A stretch of DNA of 64,000 nucleotides. It comes from Sclerurus mexicanus (taxonomy: Eukaryota > Chordata > Aves > Passeriformes > Furnariidae). The translations under genes were made by a program, and so were the position numbers. Each line of letters begins with the position of its first letter. Position 1 is the stretch's first letter. Shown here piece by piece: positions 39,368 through 48,779 of the stretch. The stretch lies in NCBI GenBank assembly GCA_013396755.1, contig VWZF01005993.1, positions 130,805 through 194,804 of the forward strand, read 5' to 3'. Under the pieces are notes generated by a model that worked only from the letters and a program-made list of their open reading frames with translations, had not been told where the DNA came from and did not search any database.

Positions 39368-42300
39368 ACTCTGCTTCTAGTGGCACCTTTCAGTGCTCTT
39401 TTATATACACACACTGCCCGCTACATCTCATGCTTACATTTACAGGTGTGAGTATTCTCTGCCTCTACTGACTGCCATAAATTGACCTATTCAGTCTTAA
39501 TTAAGGCAAGTCTCCTGCTTTACAGTTACCACAGGCAGCAGCATTTAGTCACCTCCTTGCATTTATTCATTTTCATTTAGGCATGCTGCATCTCCACCGT
39601 GCTGAGACTGATGTGGTTCATGAAGTCATTTGCTCTGAAGAGGAGTAAGAGTCCTTGGCATTTGCAAGGCAGTTATCGCCATCAGGTGCTTTCATTGAAA
39701 TCACAGGGCAAACTGCTCATTACAATTGCAATTCATACCACGCTTAATTTCCAACACGATGTAAATTCAAAATACCATGTTGGGCTCTAGAAGAATACAT
39801 TTGCCTGCCTGGTTTCAAGGTTCATCTTCATTAGGACTCGTATTCCACAGTTAACTACAATAAATCAGCTCTACCAAAACAATGCTCTGGTAGCAGCAGG
39901 TTTCCAGTCTTTGTTTCAAATCATCTCTACCTGTAATTAATGCTTCATCATTGTCCTTGAGGGAGAGCATCTGTTTTCACAGATCATGCTAATGCTTGGT
40001 TAAATACAACCATCTTTACTGTTCCCAAAAACATATTTGGCAGATCCTTAACAGACTGTATCAGACTTTTCCCGAGGTTTTTACAACCTTTTTCATAGAC
40101 TTTTTATCATTCCCTTAGACAATCTCAAGCAACTTTTTTTCTTTTCATTAACTGACAAGGAATTACCATTCTACTTCCATTGCCTGGAGACAGAGCTGCA
40201 GTATGAAACCATTATCATTATTATGTTATCATTATTCTCAATTACACTAAGCTACAGTCACAAATAGTGCACGATATCACCATTAGCATCCCACCTATTA
40301 GTACTGGGGAAAGTAAAGGGTGAAGATAATTAGTAAAGGGACACCAAGACTTGTAACAAGCATGCATTTCTCAGTGTAAGAGTGTCAAACCTCTTCTGTC
40401 CTTGAATGGAGACCTTTGTCTCCAGACACAATACAAAAAGGGCAGCCACTTCGACCTCATTTTGCTTCCCACTTCCTTTCCAAATTGTACTGAACTCCAG
40501 CAGCTTGTCTTGTACTCTGGGGAGCCGAATTGCAGAAGATGCCAGTGGTGCCAAGAGTACACCTCTTTATGGATAGTGCTAACAATTCCAATTCACACAG
40601 GTGATTATATCACTGAAAAGAAATGCCACTGAATAGCTTCAGGGACAAAACGCATTCCAGCTGAGCATAAAGGGAAACAGCCAAATAGCTCTCCCATAGT
40701 GTGTAAACTTCAGTTGACAGATAGTCATAAAGAATACAGATTCCAAAATCATTCTGGCTCCATCAGCATGAGGCTCTGTTTTAGATTTTGTGGTGCTTGT
40801 TTTCCCTGATCTCTACTATTTCACCAAAAAGCAGGAAAGATGAATGAAACCAAAAGGCACACCATGGTCTGACAGGGCAATCCTGTGCAACATCAAGGGA
40901 AAAAAAAAATCACAGACTATTTTCCCACTCCTGTGCAAGAAAACAGCAGCTGCAACATTCCAAGCTTATGGCACCTGGCTAAACTCTCAAAAACCTGAGG
41001 CTGAGCACAAATGGCAAGTCAGGCTCTAACTCACCCTCCTCAGTAACAGCTGTCTGGGCTTCAGTGGCTCCTTCTCCTTTCTTCTTGCCCCATGCTGTAG
41101 GGAGAATGGGGCTAAACAATAGGCATGTAATAGCTGTACTGAGGCAAACTCCTGAATCCAGTCTAAACCTATGCTATTGCTGCAAATGCATCATAAAACT
41201 CTCATTTATTAACACAGCTTACAAATATTTAGCTATCTTGCCTCACTATAGGTATAACAAGACTGTTTCAGAACTTCATTCTTCCAATAGCTAAAAAATA
41301 CCTTTTTGTTGTACCTTACAAACAGAAACACTAGGAATTAATAAGCACTTTACTGTGACAGATGTGCTGAAATAACAGAGGCTATTTAACAATTGATACC
41401 CCATGTTTCTGGGAGATGCTTAATAGTCACTTCCCATCATTCTACTCTACAAGCTGCTGGTACTTTTAAGTAAGATCACAGCACCAGCATCTTCAGAAAA
41501 TTCCCATCTTAGACAGATCTTAAGGATATAATATATTTGAGATGTGTTATTCTCATATAGGATTAAAAAGAGCATACGCTCAAGGAATTGTTAGTTAGGG
41601 CATTCTGGGTTAAGCCAACATATATCCATTGTCAAGACAGAAATTATATTTTATCTGCAAACTGAAAGCAACTGACAAGAGGATAATTCTAATGATCAGA
41701 GATTGCAAAGGTGACAGTCTTAGAATCAAATAATCATATTGCCAGCAGAACCGCTTTAAAGAAAGTATAGCTCATGATAGAGTTTGATAAATAGCACCTC
41801 ATTAGCAGAGACTCAAGGAGACAGAGGTTAGTGGGAGTTAAAGTCCAGCCAGATTTGTAACAACGTTTTCAAATTAAGCTATTCATTTAGAATATCCAGA
41901 CAAAGTAGAAGCTGAGTTTTACAGCTCCTGTACATTTGTTACCCTAATCAGGTATCAGCCGTCATTTTCTCCCCAGTATACTGCAAATAAGAAAGATTTC
42001 CCCTCTTCTCCTTTCACATGCATACAATTGCTTAGTGTTTTCAGGTAAAAGCTTTAATTGTCAGCACGTGGCAAGTGTAACAATAGGGGGATTTGCACAT
42101 CTGGTGTTTTTTAAACAGGAAACAAGCCTCGCAATCCAATTAGCAGTCTTTCATGGTAACCTTAATTTCTATCCTTGGGTAAAACTCTTTCATGTAAGCC
42201 AGTTTGTGCTCCAGTCTCCCACTGTGCCTGGCATTTATTTGTCACTGTCAAAAAATACCAGAAACTAACATATTTCAACTCTGAAAGTTAAAATGTAAGT

Positions 42301-43230
42301 GTATTACAAATGCAGCTAATAACTACAACAGCGTTCACAATCCCAATCCAGGCTCCTATTGGATTAGTCATTGTAGTCTTAGTACAGACAAGTATAATTG
42401 AGCAATCATATAACAGAGTTATGGAAAAGTCTGTTATGAATTCAGACATCCAAGAAAGAGCAGGACCAAGATGAGAAGATTCCAGCAAGGGAGAAAAAAA
42501 AAGCATCAAGTCATTTCCCATGAGCAGTCCACCTCCACCAGACAGTGAACAGACTGACAAGTTCATATTCTCAAACCGTTTTGTCCAAATCATTTAGCAG
42601 AAAGTGACAGCATATAACTGTAAGAGTACAGAGGAAGGAAGATGTTAAGCTGTTGTTTCCCTCTTTCAATGAAATTCAATTGGTTATTATTTCAGAATTT
42701 GTGAAAGCGATCTCTGTTTAGTTCTTTTATAAATTCTCACCTGACTCTGAGTTACACCAACCTGCAGGCAAAGTTGTCAGAAACCTATAAGGTAGTGAAA
42801 AGAAACTGCACAGACAACAGGTACTGGAATCTACAAAGCTCCTCACTGACTTTTTCTGAAAGGCTCCACATGGCAATGATCACATAGAGTAGTCAGGCTT
42901 CAAAGAGCACCCCAGAACAGGCAGAGGTTTTAAAGCACAATACAGTGCATAAATACCACATGCCTCCCATCATGGCATCTTAACTTTGACTTGAGGCTTT
43001 GAATTCACATCAGAAGTTACCTGGTACTTTGATTCAAACAAAGCAGTAAGACCATATGTACTTTGCTATCATCACATAAAATAAGCCCTAGCTTTTTATC
43101 AAATTAGACTTGTGTTATCACAAGGCTTAGTGATCCTTAGAGAACGAATAAGCTTTTTTCCTTCCTCACGTATCTATAGATAGATAAATCAGGTTAATTT
43201 TGGTGCAGAATTAGGTCCTAAAAACATGAA

Positions 43231-43308
43231 TTACAAAAGCAAACAAATAAAAAGCAAAAGAAACAAAGCAAAAGACAAGACAAAACAATTATAAGAGACA
43301 ATAAAATG
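43231..43308 (+). repeat. A-rich low-complexity tract
   Basis: Irregular units of AAAGC, AAAC and AAAGA make up roughly 80 bases. The reverse complement encodes a Phe/Cys-rich chance frame. There is no sign that it is the tail of a retroposon. Confidence 0.6.
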
Positions 43309-43945
43309 GTTAGAGCCCTTATGAACTTGTTTATCAGTACAATTCCCCTATATTGGGATGATAGTTCAGTTCTCTGAACAGCTGACAAGAGTTGCTTCAA
43401 AAGCAGTCAGCAGCTGTCAATTTTTAAATTCCAAGAAGTATTTCATATCACATTATTTTACTTCTGTGAGACAAAGTGAAGAGAGCTCTTACATACAACA
43501 AGAACAGAACAAAATCAAATTACCTTTCTCTATCATTTCAGAAGGCTTCTCTAAGTTGACTTGTCTCCTGCACTTACAGACTTATCTGTGTACGGTTTCT
43601 CTAGTAAATTCTTCCTGTTTAGTATTTTACAAGTGAAATAGACATATTTGTGAAGCAGCACACAAATTTGCTAAAATATTCTGTTAAATTGTAAGTCATT
43701 TTTCTAATTAAAATGCCTAGTTAGTGAGGACAATACCTCTTTGTAGGTAAGTCCATCTATTATTTTTAGCCATAAAAAGGAGCTCTTAACAGATTGTATG
43801 GTTTGATAAGAACTCTTATATTCCTTCTCACATATTTAGCAATGTCCTTGTTGTCTACAATTCACTTGCATACAGTTTATTAAAACTGCAGTGGAAGTTG
43901 GCCTGCTGCTCTGATCCATATCCTTCCCGAGTCTCGTCTGATTTT

Positions 43946-43963
43946 TTTTTTTAATTAAAAAAA
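43946..43963. repeat. 18-bp T/A palindrome
   Basis: TTTTTTTAATTAAAAAAA is self-complementary over 18 bases, centred on AATT. It is a product of adjacent T and A runs, and is noted because such sequences extrude or bend readily. Confidence 0.65.
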
Positions 43964-44059
43964 GAAGAGAAAACAAAATGAGAGCTTATTTTTATGAAGC
44001 CTTGTTAGTTCTAAATTTTCAGTCTTCACAAATAAAAAGACATCCAGTTCTGGAATAAA

Positions 44060-44340
44060 AAAAAATTAGCTCTAATTATTATGAAGATAAATTAACTGTA
44101 AGTGAATAATGTTGATATCATGGATACCTGATTTGCAATAATTTACTCATTGAAGAACTGCAAGGCAGACAATTTGCATTAGAATGGTTAAGTACTTTAA
44201 TTCAATTATGGAATTACTATTGGGTGATTAAAGGTTGAGAACAAATAACAAATAAGTTGGAGTTCACATTATTTATCTGCTAGCTACTAACTACATGACT
44301 TAGCAAGAATGGCAGTTTAATTAAACTTTTCCCTGTGGGA
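44060..44340. promoter_or_regulatory. Possible conserved TAAT-rich regulatory element
   Basis: This 280-bp block is unusually dense in TAAT/ATTA homeodomain cores, including TTAATTAA near 44319, and contains an octamer ATTTGCAT at 44172-44179 (POU-type). It lacks low-complexity runs after its first few bases. Developmental enhancers in vertebrate gene deserts often have this composition. This is inference from composition and motif content only, and AT-rich neutral DNA also yields such motifs. Confidence 0.25.
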
Positions 44341-46462
44341 ATTTATCCAGTATTGCTAAAAGTACATGTGTAGAAGAATTCACTAAGGAATGACTTTGTC
44401 TTTCTAGGAATGGTTTGGGATTGTCAAGAAAGACCTTCTATGAAGTCTTTTTTCAAAATTATTGGGACAAAAATCTTTCATGAACTCAGGTTATAAAACC
44501 AAGAAGAAATACCCCACACTCTCACTTGGGGCTTTTATAAATAAATTCATACCGAACTGGGTGAAACAGAACAAAATAAAAATTGGACCATAAATCCCTG
44601 GCTGGCTTCTCACTCAAAGTGGGTTTACAAATGAGGAGCTCTTGCTTTGCTTGTGTGCAAGGTTTTAGATCAAAGTGAAAAGTCTTTGCTATCTGTTGGA
44701 AGCCTGCCTTAGTCAAAGAGGTATTTACTGATATATAGTTACAGGTTTTTCTTCTGGCAAAAGAGGATTTTTTATAATTAGACACTCAGCATCACAAGCA
44801 AGCAAGTCATGCTCCTTTAGGCTCCTCCCAGGCCCTAAACATTTCTTGGCTGTGCTCACACTTGGAGAAATAGAAGTTGGAAGTTACTATACTCTACAGA
44901 AGGCCAAGTTGTAAAAACCTCTTTATTTGATGTGCTCATCCTGTCTTTTGTCCCTTTGGCATTCCAAGCTTGTTAATGAAAGCCGCAGTTCTGCAAAGCA
45001 TTATTAAATCTTGTTAATGGACAACAATTTGCACTGAATGTGCATGTATGGGATGCACACTCACAAAAACCCTCCAACACCACAAAGTTATTGTTCCAGT
45101 CTTGGCTTACAGTTGTTCTTTTTGGCACGCTGCGGGCCACGTGGCAATGACTAGGAACTGAAGTGTTTTGAGCACTAATTATAACTCTACCATAATTGCA
45201 TTACCAGGCTATTGACTTCTCCCTCACCCCATCTCTTTCACTGATTCTGTCATTATGTCCCTGATAGATTTGAACAGTTTTTTGGGGCAGCTGCCTTTCT
45301 GTAAGTGCTCTGTACAGCACAAGCTATGATGGGCCTGAGCCTTCTCACAACAGATCAAAAAATGAAAAAACAGAGTTTTTAAGAGTAATCATTAGCATGC
45401 AGTTGTGTCCCAAGGATAAAACATGGGCCAGTGTACATGTGCATTCAAACCTGGCATTCACAGTATTTTCTGTTAAAACACATTGGTAATTTAAATATTT
45501 CTGGTCATTTGCTCATATTTCTAATTTCTCCCAAGCTCTTCCAAGAAAATGATTTAACACACAGTGCAGATCTTCCATGTAAAAAGGACTAGAATTTTTT
45601 AATTATAGTCATTTCACAGGATCTAATAGCAATAAGGTTCCCATAAATGTTCACAATCTAACGAGCTTCACAGCACTTTGCAAAGAGTAGCAATCATTCA
45701 GCAGAAATGTTAGAATGCCCTTTATTCCCATTCCCTATTTCCCAGCAAGCATCCCAGGAGGATCATGAGTTTTAAATTTGCTCAGGCATGAAGGGATTGT
45801 GTGCCCCTTGAGCCTTTGTATTATGATAATGCATACATAAAGGTAAGTTTTATTAATTGGAGCTCTCTCCACAGGGGTTACTACAACAAAGGAGGCAGGG
45901 GAAAGGGAACTGAGTGGAAGAAGGAGTGACCCTACCAAGCAATGATTCCAAGATCCAAAATTGAATCCTGATATACTCCCCTTTGAGGCTGCACCTCTTT
46001 ACCTGTGCACTGATTTAATGCGAACTGTTCCAGGCAGCACTAATTTTTTACAACTCACTCCAATTTCTTGTCTTTTTAGAAAAAATCAATACTCCAAGCT
46101 CACCTTTGTACTTATCTTAAGAATTGCTCTCAGGCAAGATTAGAATTCATTACTGTAGCCTTTGCATAAAAGTACTTTGAGTTCGTGCTCTGTGCCTTCC
46201 TAACAGCTCTCTCTGCCTTCTTAACACCACAAGCATAGATATGACAGATTTCTCAGTATTTTCCTCATTGCTGTCAAATTACACTATATTTCACTCTTTC
46301 TTATTTGTGTCTTCTATCTGTGACTCCTATCGTTATTACTTTCTTCTTATGTCTTTCCTCATTTTAACAGCTGAGGAATATACAAATAAGTTTTGGTGGT
46401 GCCAGACTCCTTCTTCCATGAGCAAACATGAGTAACCTGCTGCAGAACCTTTTCCCCATCCC
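44341..46462. other. Noncoding, no gene recognised
   Basis: Short chance frames only. A small CpG-bearing palindromic E-box lies at 45136-45145. The sequence runs uninterrupted into the left target duplication of LTR copy 2. Confidence 0.6.
45136..45145. promoter_or_regulatory. Palindromic E-box GCCACGTGGC
   Basis: A perfect 10-bp palindrome around CACGTG, the binding core of USF/MYC/TFE-type bHLH-zip factors. It sits in a 25-bp patch with three CpGs (about 45121-45145), in otherwise CpG-poor DNA. Retained CpGs suggest selection or lack of germline methylation, but the patch is tiny and may be chance. Confidence 0.3.
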
Positions 46463-46468
46463 CAAAGG
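46463..46468 (+). repeat. Target-site duplication, left, LTR copy 2
   Basis: CAAAGG immediately precedes the LTR and is repeated exactly at 46945-46950. The perfect 6-bp duplication fixes the element's ends. Confidence 0.92.
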
Positions 46469-46533
46469 TGACGAAACCCTTGGAGGGTAAGCAGGAGAGG
46501 CACACTCCAGGTCGGGTATGAGGGAACGGCACA

Positions 46534-46539
46534 TTTATT
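46534..46539 (-). promoter_or_regulatory. LTR poly(A) signal AATAAA (copy 2)
   Basis: The minus strand reads AATAAA at the position equivalent to copy 1's signal, again about 130 bp beyond the TATA/CArG element. Confidence 0.7.
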
Positions 46540-46664
46540 AATAAGGGCAGCGTGGAACTTTCCGGCAAGGGCGTTGAACCGGGGAGGAGCCTGCAAATCC
46601 TCCTCCATGGAAGGAACGGCGGGGGAGGATCACAGCCATAAAGGGCAAACAGGGGCGGGGAGAA

Positions 46665-46674
46665 CCATATAAGG
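46665..46674 (-). promoter_or_regulatory. LTR TATA-like/CArG element (copy 2)
   Basis: CCATATAAGG on the plus strand, identical to copy 1 and a perfect CC(A/T)6GG match. Conservation between copies says only that both came from a similar source LTR. Confidence 0.5.
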
Positions 46675-46944
46675 AAAGGCTGCACTGGGGCAAATGTGAC
46701 CAACCAGCGGGCGGGGACAGCGTGAGGGGGAAAACCAGACTCCATTTTGTACGGCACGCGATCATGGCATTTAACTTCACAGCTGTGAATTCCTGAACTA
46801 GGAAACCCGTAACAACCCGAAATACGGCAATAAACTTTCTCTTATAGGAAACAGCTCTTGCTTGTAGCTCTCCTCCTTGACACTCGGTCTCGTCAAGCAG
46901 TTTTGTGGTCTTTCTTCCATTTGGCGTAATTTCGTACTCCTACA

Positions 46945-46950
46945 CAAAGG
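46945..46950 (+). repeat. Target-site duplication, right, LTR copy 2
   Basis: CAAAGG exactly repeats 46463-46468 and directly abuts the TACA end of the LTR. Confidence 0.92.
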
Positions 46951-48765
46951 TTTTGAGCAGGTGTAGAGATGAGCCTTTGCACTTTGGGAAACAAAAGCCT
47001 ACGTGATAAATGCTCTCTTGCTTTCACATCAGCTAACCAGGCTTTTGAGGAAAGGAAGAAAATAAAACCTGGTGGCAGGTTTTCCTGCTTCATCATTCAC
47101 CTCTCTGGAAACCAGCAAACATGTGCTATGAAGACAATTTGTAAGCTCTGATTTGTTAGAGGAAACGTCACAATGAAAATGCTCCGTATTCACATGAGTA
47201 AATTAAAAAGGCACCTGCATTGAGCAGATTGACCTAATCATGCTTTCACAGATTTAAAGTGGTTTCAAGTGAGACACCCAGAGAGCCTCTCAGGGCACAG
47301 GCCAACCCAAAGACAATAAATACTGCAAAGAACCGTGTCATGTGTCAGCATTTGTGAACAGGGGAGAAGGAAACAACTGGCATAGGTTGGGGACATACAA
47401 ATGAGGCTTCAGACATATTTGGATAGGTTAAAGTTATTCATTAGGCTACAGGAAAAATTGCACTTCAAGGAAAAATAAGAGGGCTTTGTAATTTTTAATA
47501 GCTAAGTTCAGTGTTATATTAAGAAATCTGAACAATAACAAAATACCTTCTAAACCTAGGCTACCTGTCTCTAATTTGGCATGAATAAAATGAAATGTGA
47601 CATTTTTTTTCAGGTTCAGCCACCAAACATAAACCGCCTGTTATATGCATGGATCTTCTATTTTACTGGACAAAACAAAATATCACATATTCTACAAAGG
47701 TCTCCTTTTACTGTATTTCATATTAATTCAATGGAACAGCCAGTAGCAGGGCCAATACAAACCAAATGTTTTAAACTTTCTGCAGCTTGTTTGGTTATTC
47801 CTTCTGTCTCTGATGCTCAAGGAGAGTCTTTTCATAGTTAAAAATGAAAACACTTAAGAGGTTCTTCCCTCCATTTTCTTCTGGAGCCTTGTTCTCTTCT
47901 GAGCTAAAGGGCACAAACAGAGTGTAGCTAAATTAACTTTGCAGGATCTAAGAACTGGCAGCTGTAGTTTTTAAGATGTGGTTTGGCAGGGATTGGGAAA
48001 AGTGTACAGTGACTTCAGGAAATTCAAGCAAAATCAAAGGAGGCATGAAATGGGCCTCATTCTCCTATCCTGCTGTGTGGCTGGCCCATATGGTCTGGGT
48101 ATTCCCAAAGCAGAGAATGCCCTGAGCAGCCAATAATTTCTGGGCATCATGCTACAGCAGAAGGAACTGGGCATTTTTCAGATCCCTGTGTTCTGCAGGA
48201 ATTGAGCAGGCTTTGTCCCCTCCCTCCATTATGTTCTCAGGGCATTATGTGCGTTGGAAACAAACTCCATGTTGTACAACATAAGAGGGCTGGTAAATAA
48301 ATCTGACAGCACCAAACAGAGCTTGAATCAGGGATGTCTGTCTCAGTCCACTAGCAGTCTGGCAAAGATATTGTTTTCCATATCATGCTCACACACATAC
48401 ATCCCGATGGTATCTGAGCATCCTGGTCTTCTGTATATTCACCTGGTCGCAAAGCAAAGTCTTTGTATTTAACTGCACGTCCCCATTTAGCAACACCCCA
48501 CCAGTCCCAGTGGGTTGCAAGTATTCAGAAGTTTTCATGGAGCCTTTCCACACCTGCCACATATCAGAAAAAGAATACTTTATTAACAAAAGAGCTCGCA
48601 GAGCTGATATCTCCTCAGGTAGCTCCAACCCTGCTGGCCCTCCCAGCTACCTCATTGCTTCAGCAGAAAGCAATAAACAACATACTATTTCCCAACCTGA
48701 CAAGTAAGGGCAAATTGACTTAGGGAGTTTAATTACTTTTTTAAAAAAAAATACTTATGCCAGTG
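46951..48765. other. Noncoding, no gene recognised
   Basis: Unique-looking flank of LTR copy 2 with only short frames (up to 86 codons). No primer-binding site or polypurine tract lies next to the LTR. Nothing else is recognisable. Confidence 0.6.
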
Positions 48766-48779
48766 GTTGCCATGGCAAC
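48766..48779. promoter_or_regulatory. Perfect RFX-type X-box palindrome
   Basis: GTTGCCATGGCAAC is a perfect 14-bp inverted repeat and an exact match to the consensus X-box bound by RFX transcription factors (two GTTGCC half sites back to back). These factors drive ciliary genes, among others. A chance 14-base exact match is very unlikely in 64 kb (about 5 in 10,000 under uniform composition). No gene start lies nearby in the window, so it would act as a distal element or a promoter of an unannotated transcript. Function is inferred from the motif. Confidence 0.55.

Larger units (their letters stand above)
33604..44059. other. Noncoding, no gene recognised
   Basis: It contains the longest open frame of the window, 169 codons on the plus strand at 38871-39380. 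I reject it as a gene because no domain or homology is recognisable, its end runs through a T-rich tract (39341-39367) giving a Phe/Leu-rich tail, and its length is only mildly unusual for AT-rich sequence of this size. Other items are a CpG cluster at 35561-35669, an A-rich tract at 43231-43308 and a T/A palindrome at 43946-43963. The segment about 36170-36420 is AT-rich and complex, and could be a conserved regulatory element, but this cannot be told from one sequence. Confidence 0.55.
46469..46944 (-). mobile_element. Solo LTR of an endogenous retrovirus, copy 2 (476 bp)
   Basis: Same family, orientation and exact length as the copy at 19391-19866, with TG...CA ends and a perfect 6-bp duplication CAAAGG on both sides. 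By manual alignment it differs from copy 1 at 12 positions with no indel. Two differences lie in the first 400 bp of plus-strand sequence, and ten lie in the 63 bp equivalent to 19797-19859, i.e. the U3 start. CArG/TATA-like element at 46665-46674 and AATAAA at 46534-46539 (minus strand) are intact. No internal retroviral sequence adjoins it, so it is a solo LTR. The 132-, 90- and 80-codon minus-strand frames overlapping it are LTR sequence plus flank, not genes. Having its own target duplication shows it is an independent insertion, not the other end of one 27-kb provirus. Confidence 0.93.

Noticed and set aside
38871..39380. Longest open frame, 169 codons, plus strand
   Set aside because: No domain, signal or homology recognised; the 3' end runs through a T-rich tract; a frame this long is only mildly unlikely in AT-rich random sequence of this size when both strands are counted.
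46359..46757. 132-codon minus-strand frame shared in part with 19386-19679
   Set aside because: The similarity between the two frames exists because both lie in copies of the same LTR; it is not a conserved protein.
19391..46944. A single 27-kb provirus bounded by the two LTRs
   Set aside because: Each LTR has its own distinct target duplication (CTTATG/CTTCTG and CAAAGG/CAAAGG), no primer-binding site or polypurine tract adjoins either, and no gag/pol/env sequence lies between.
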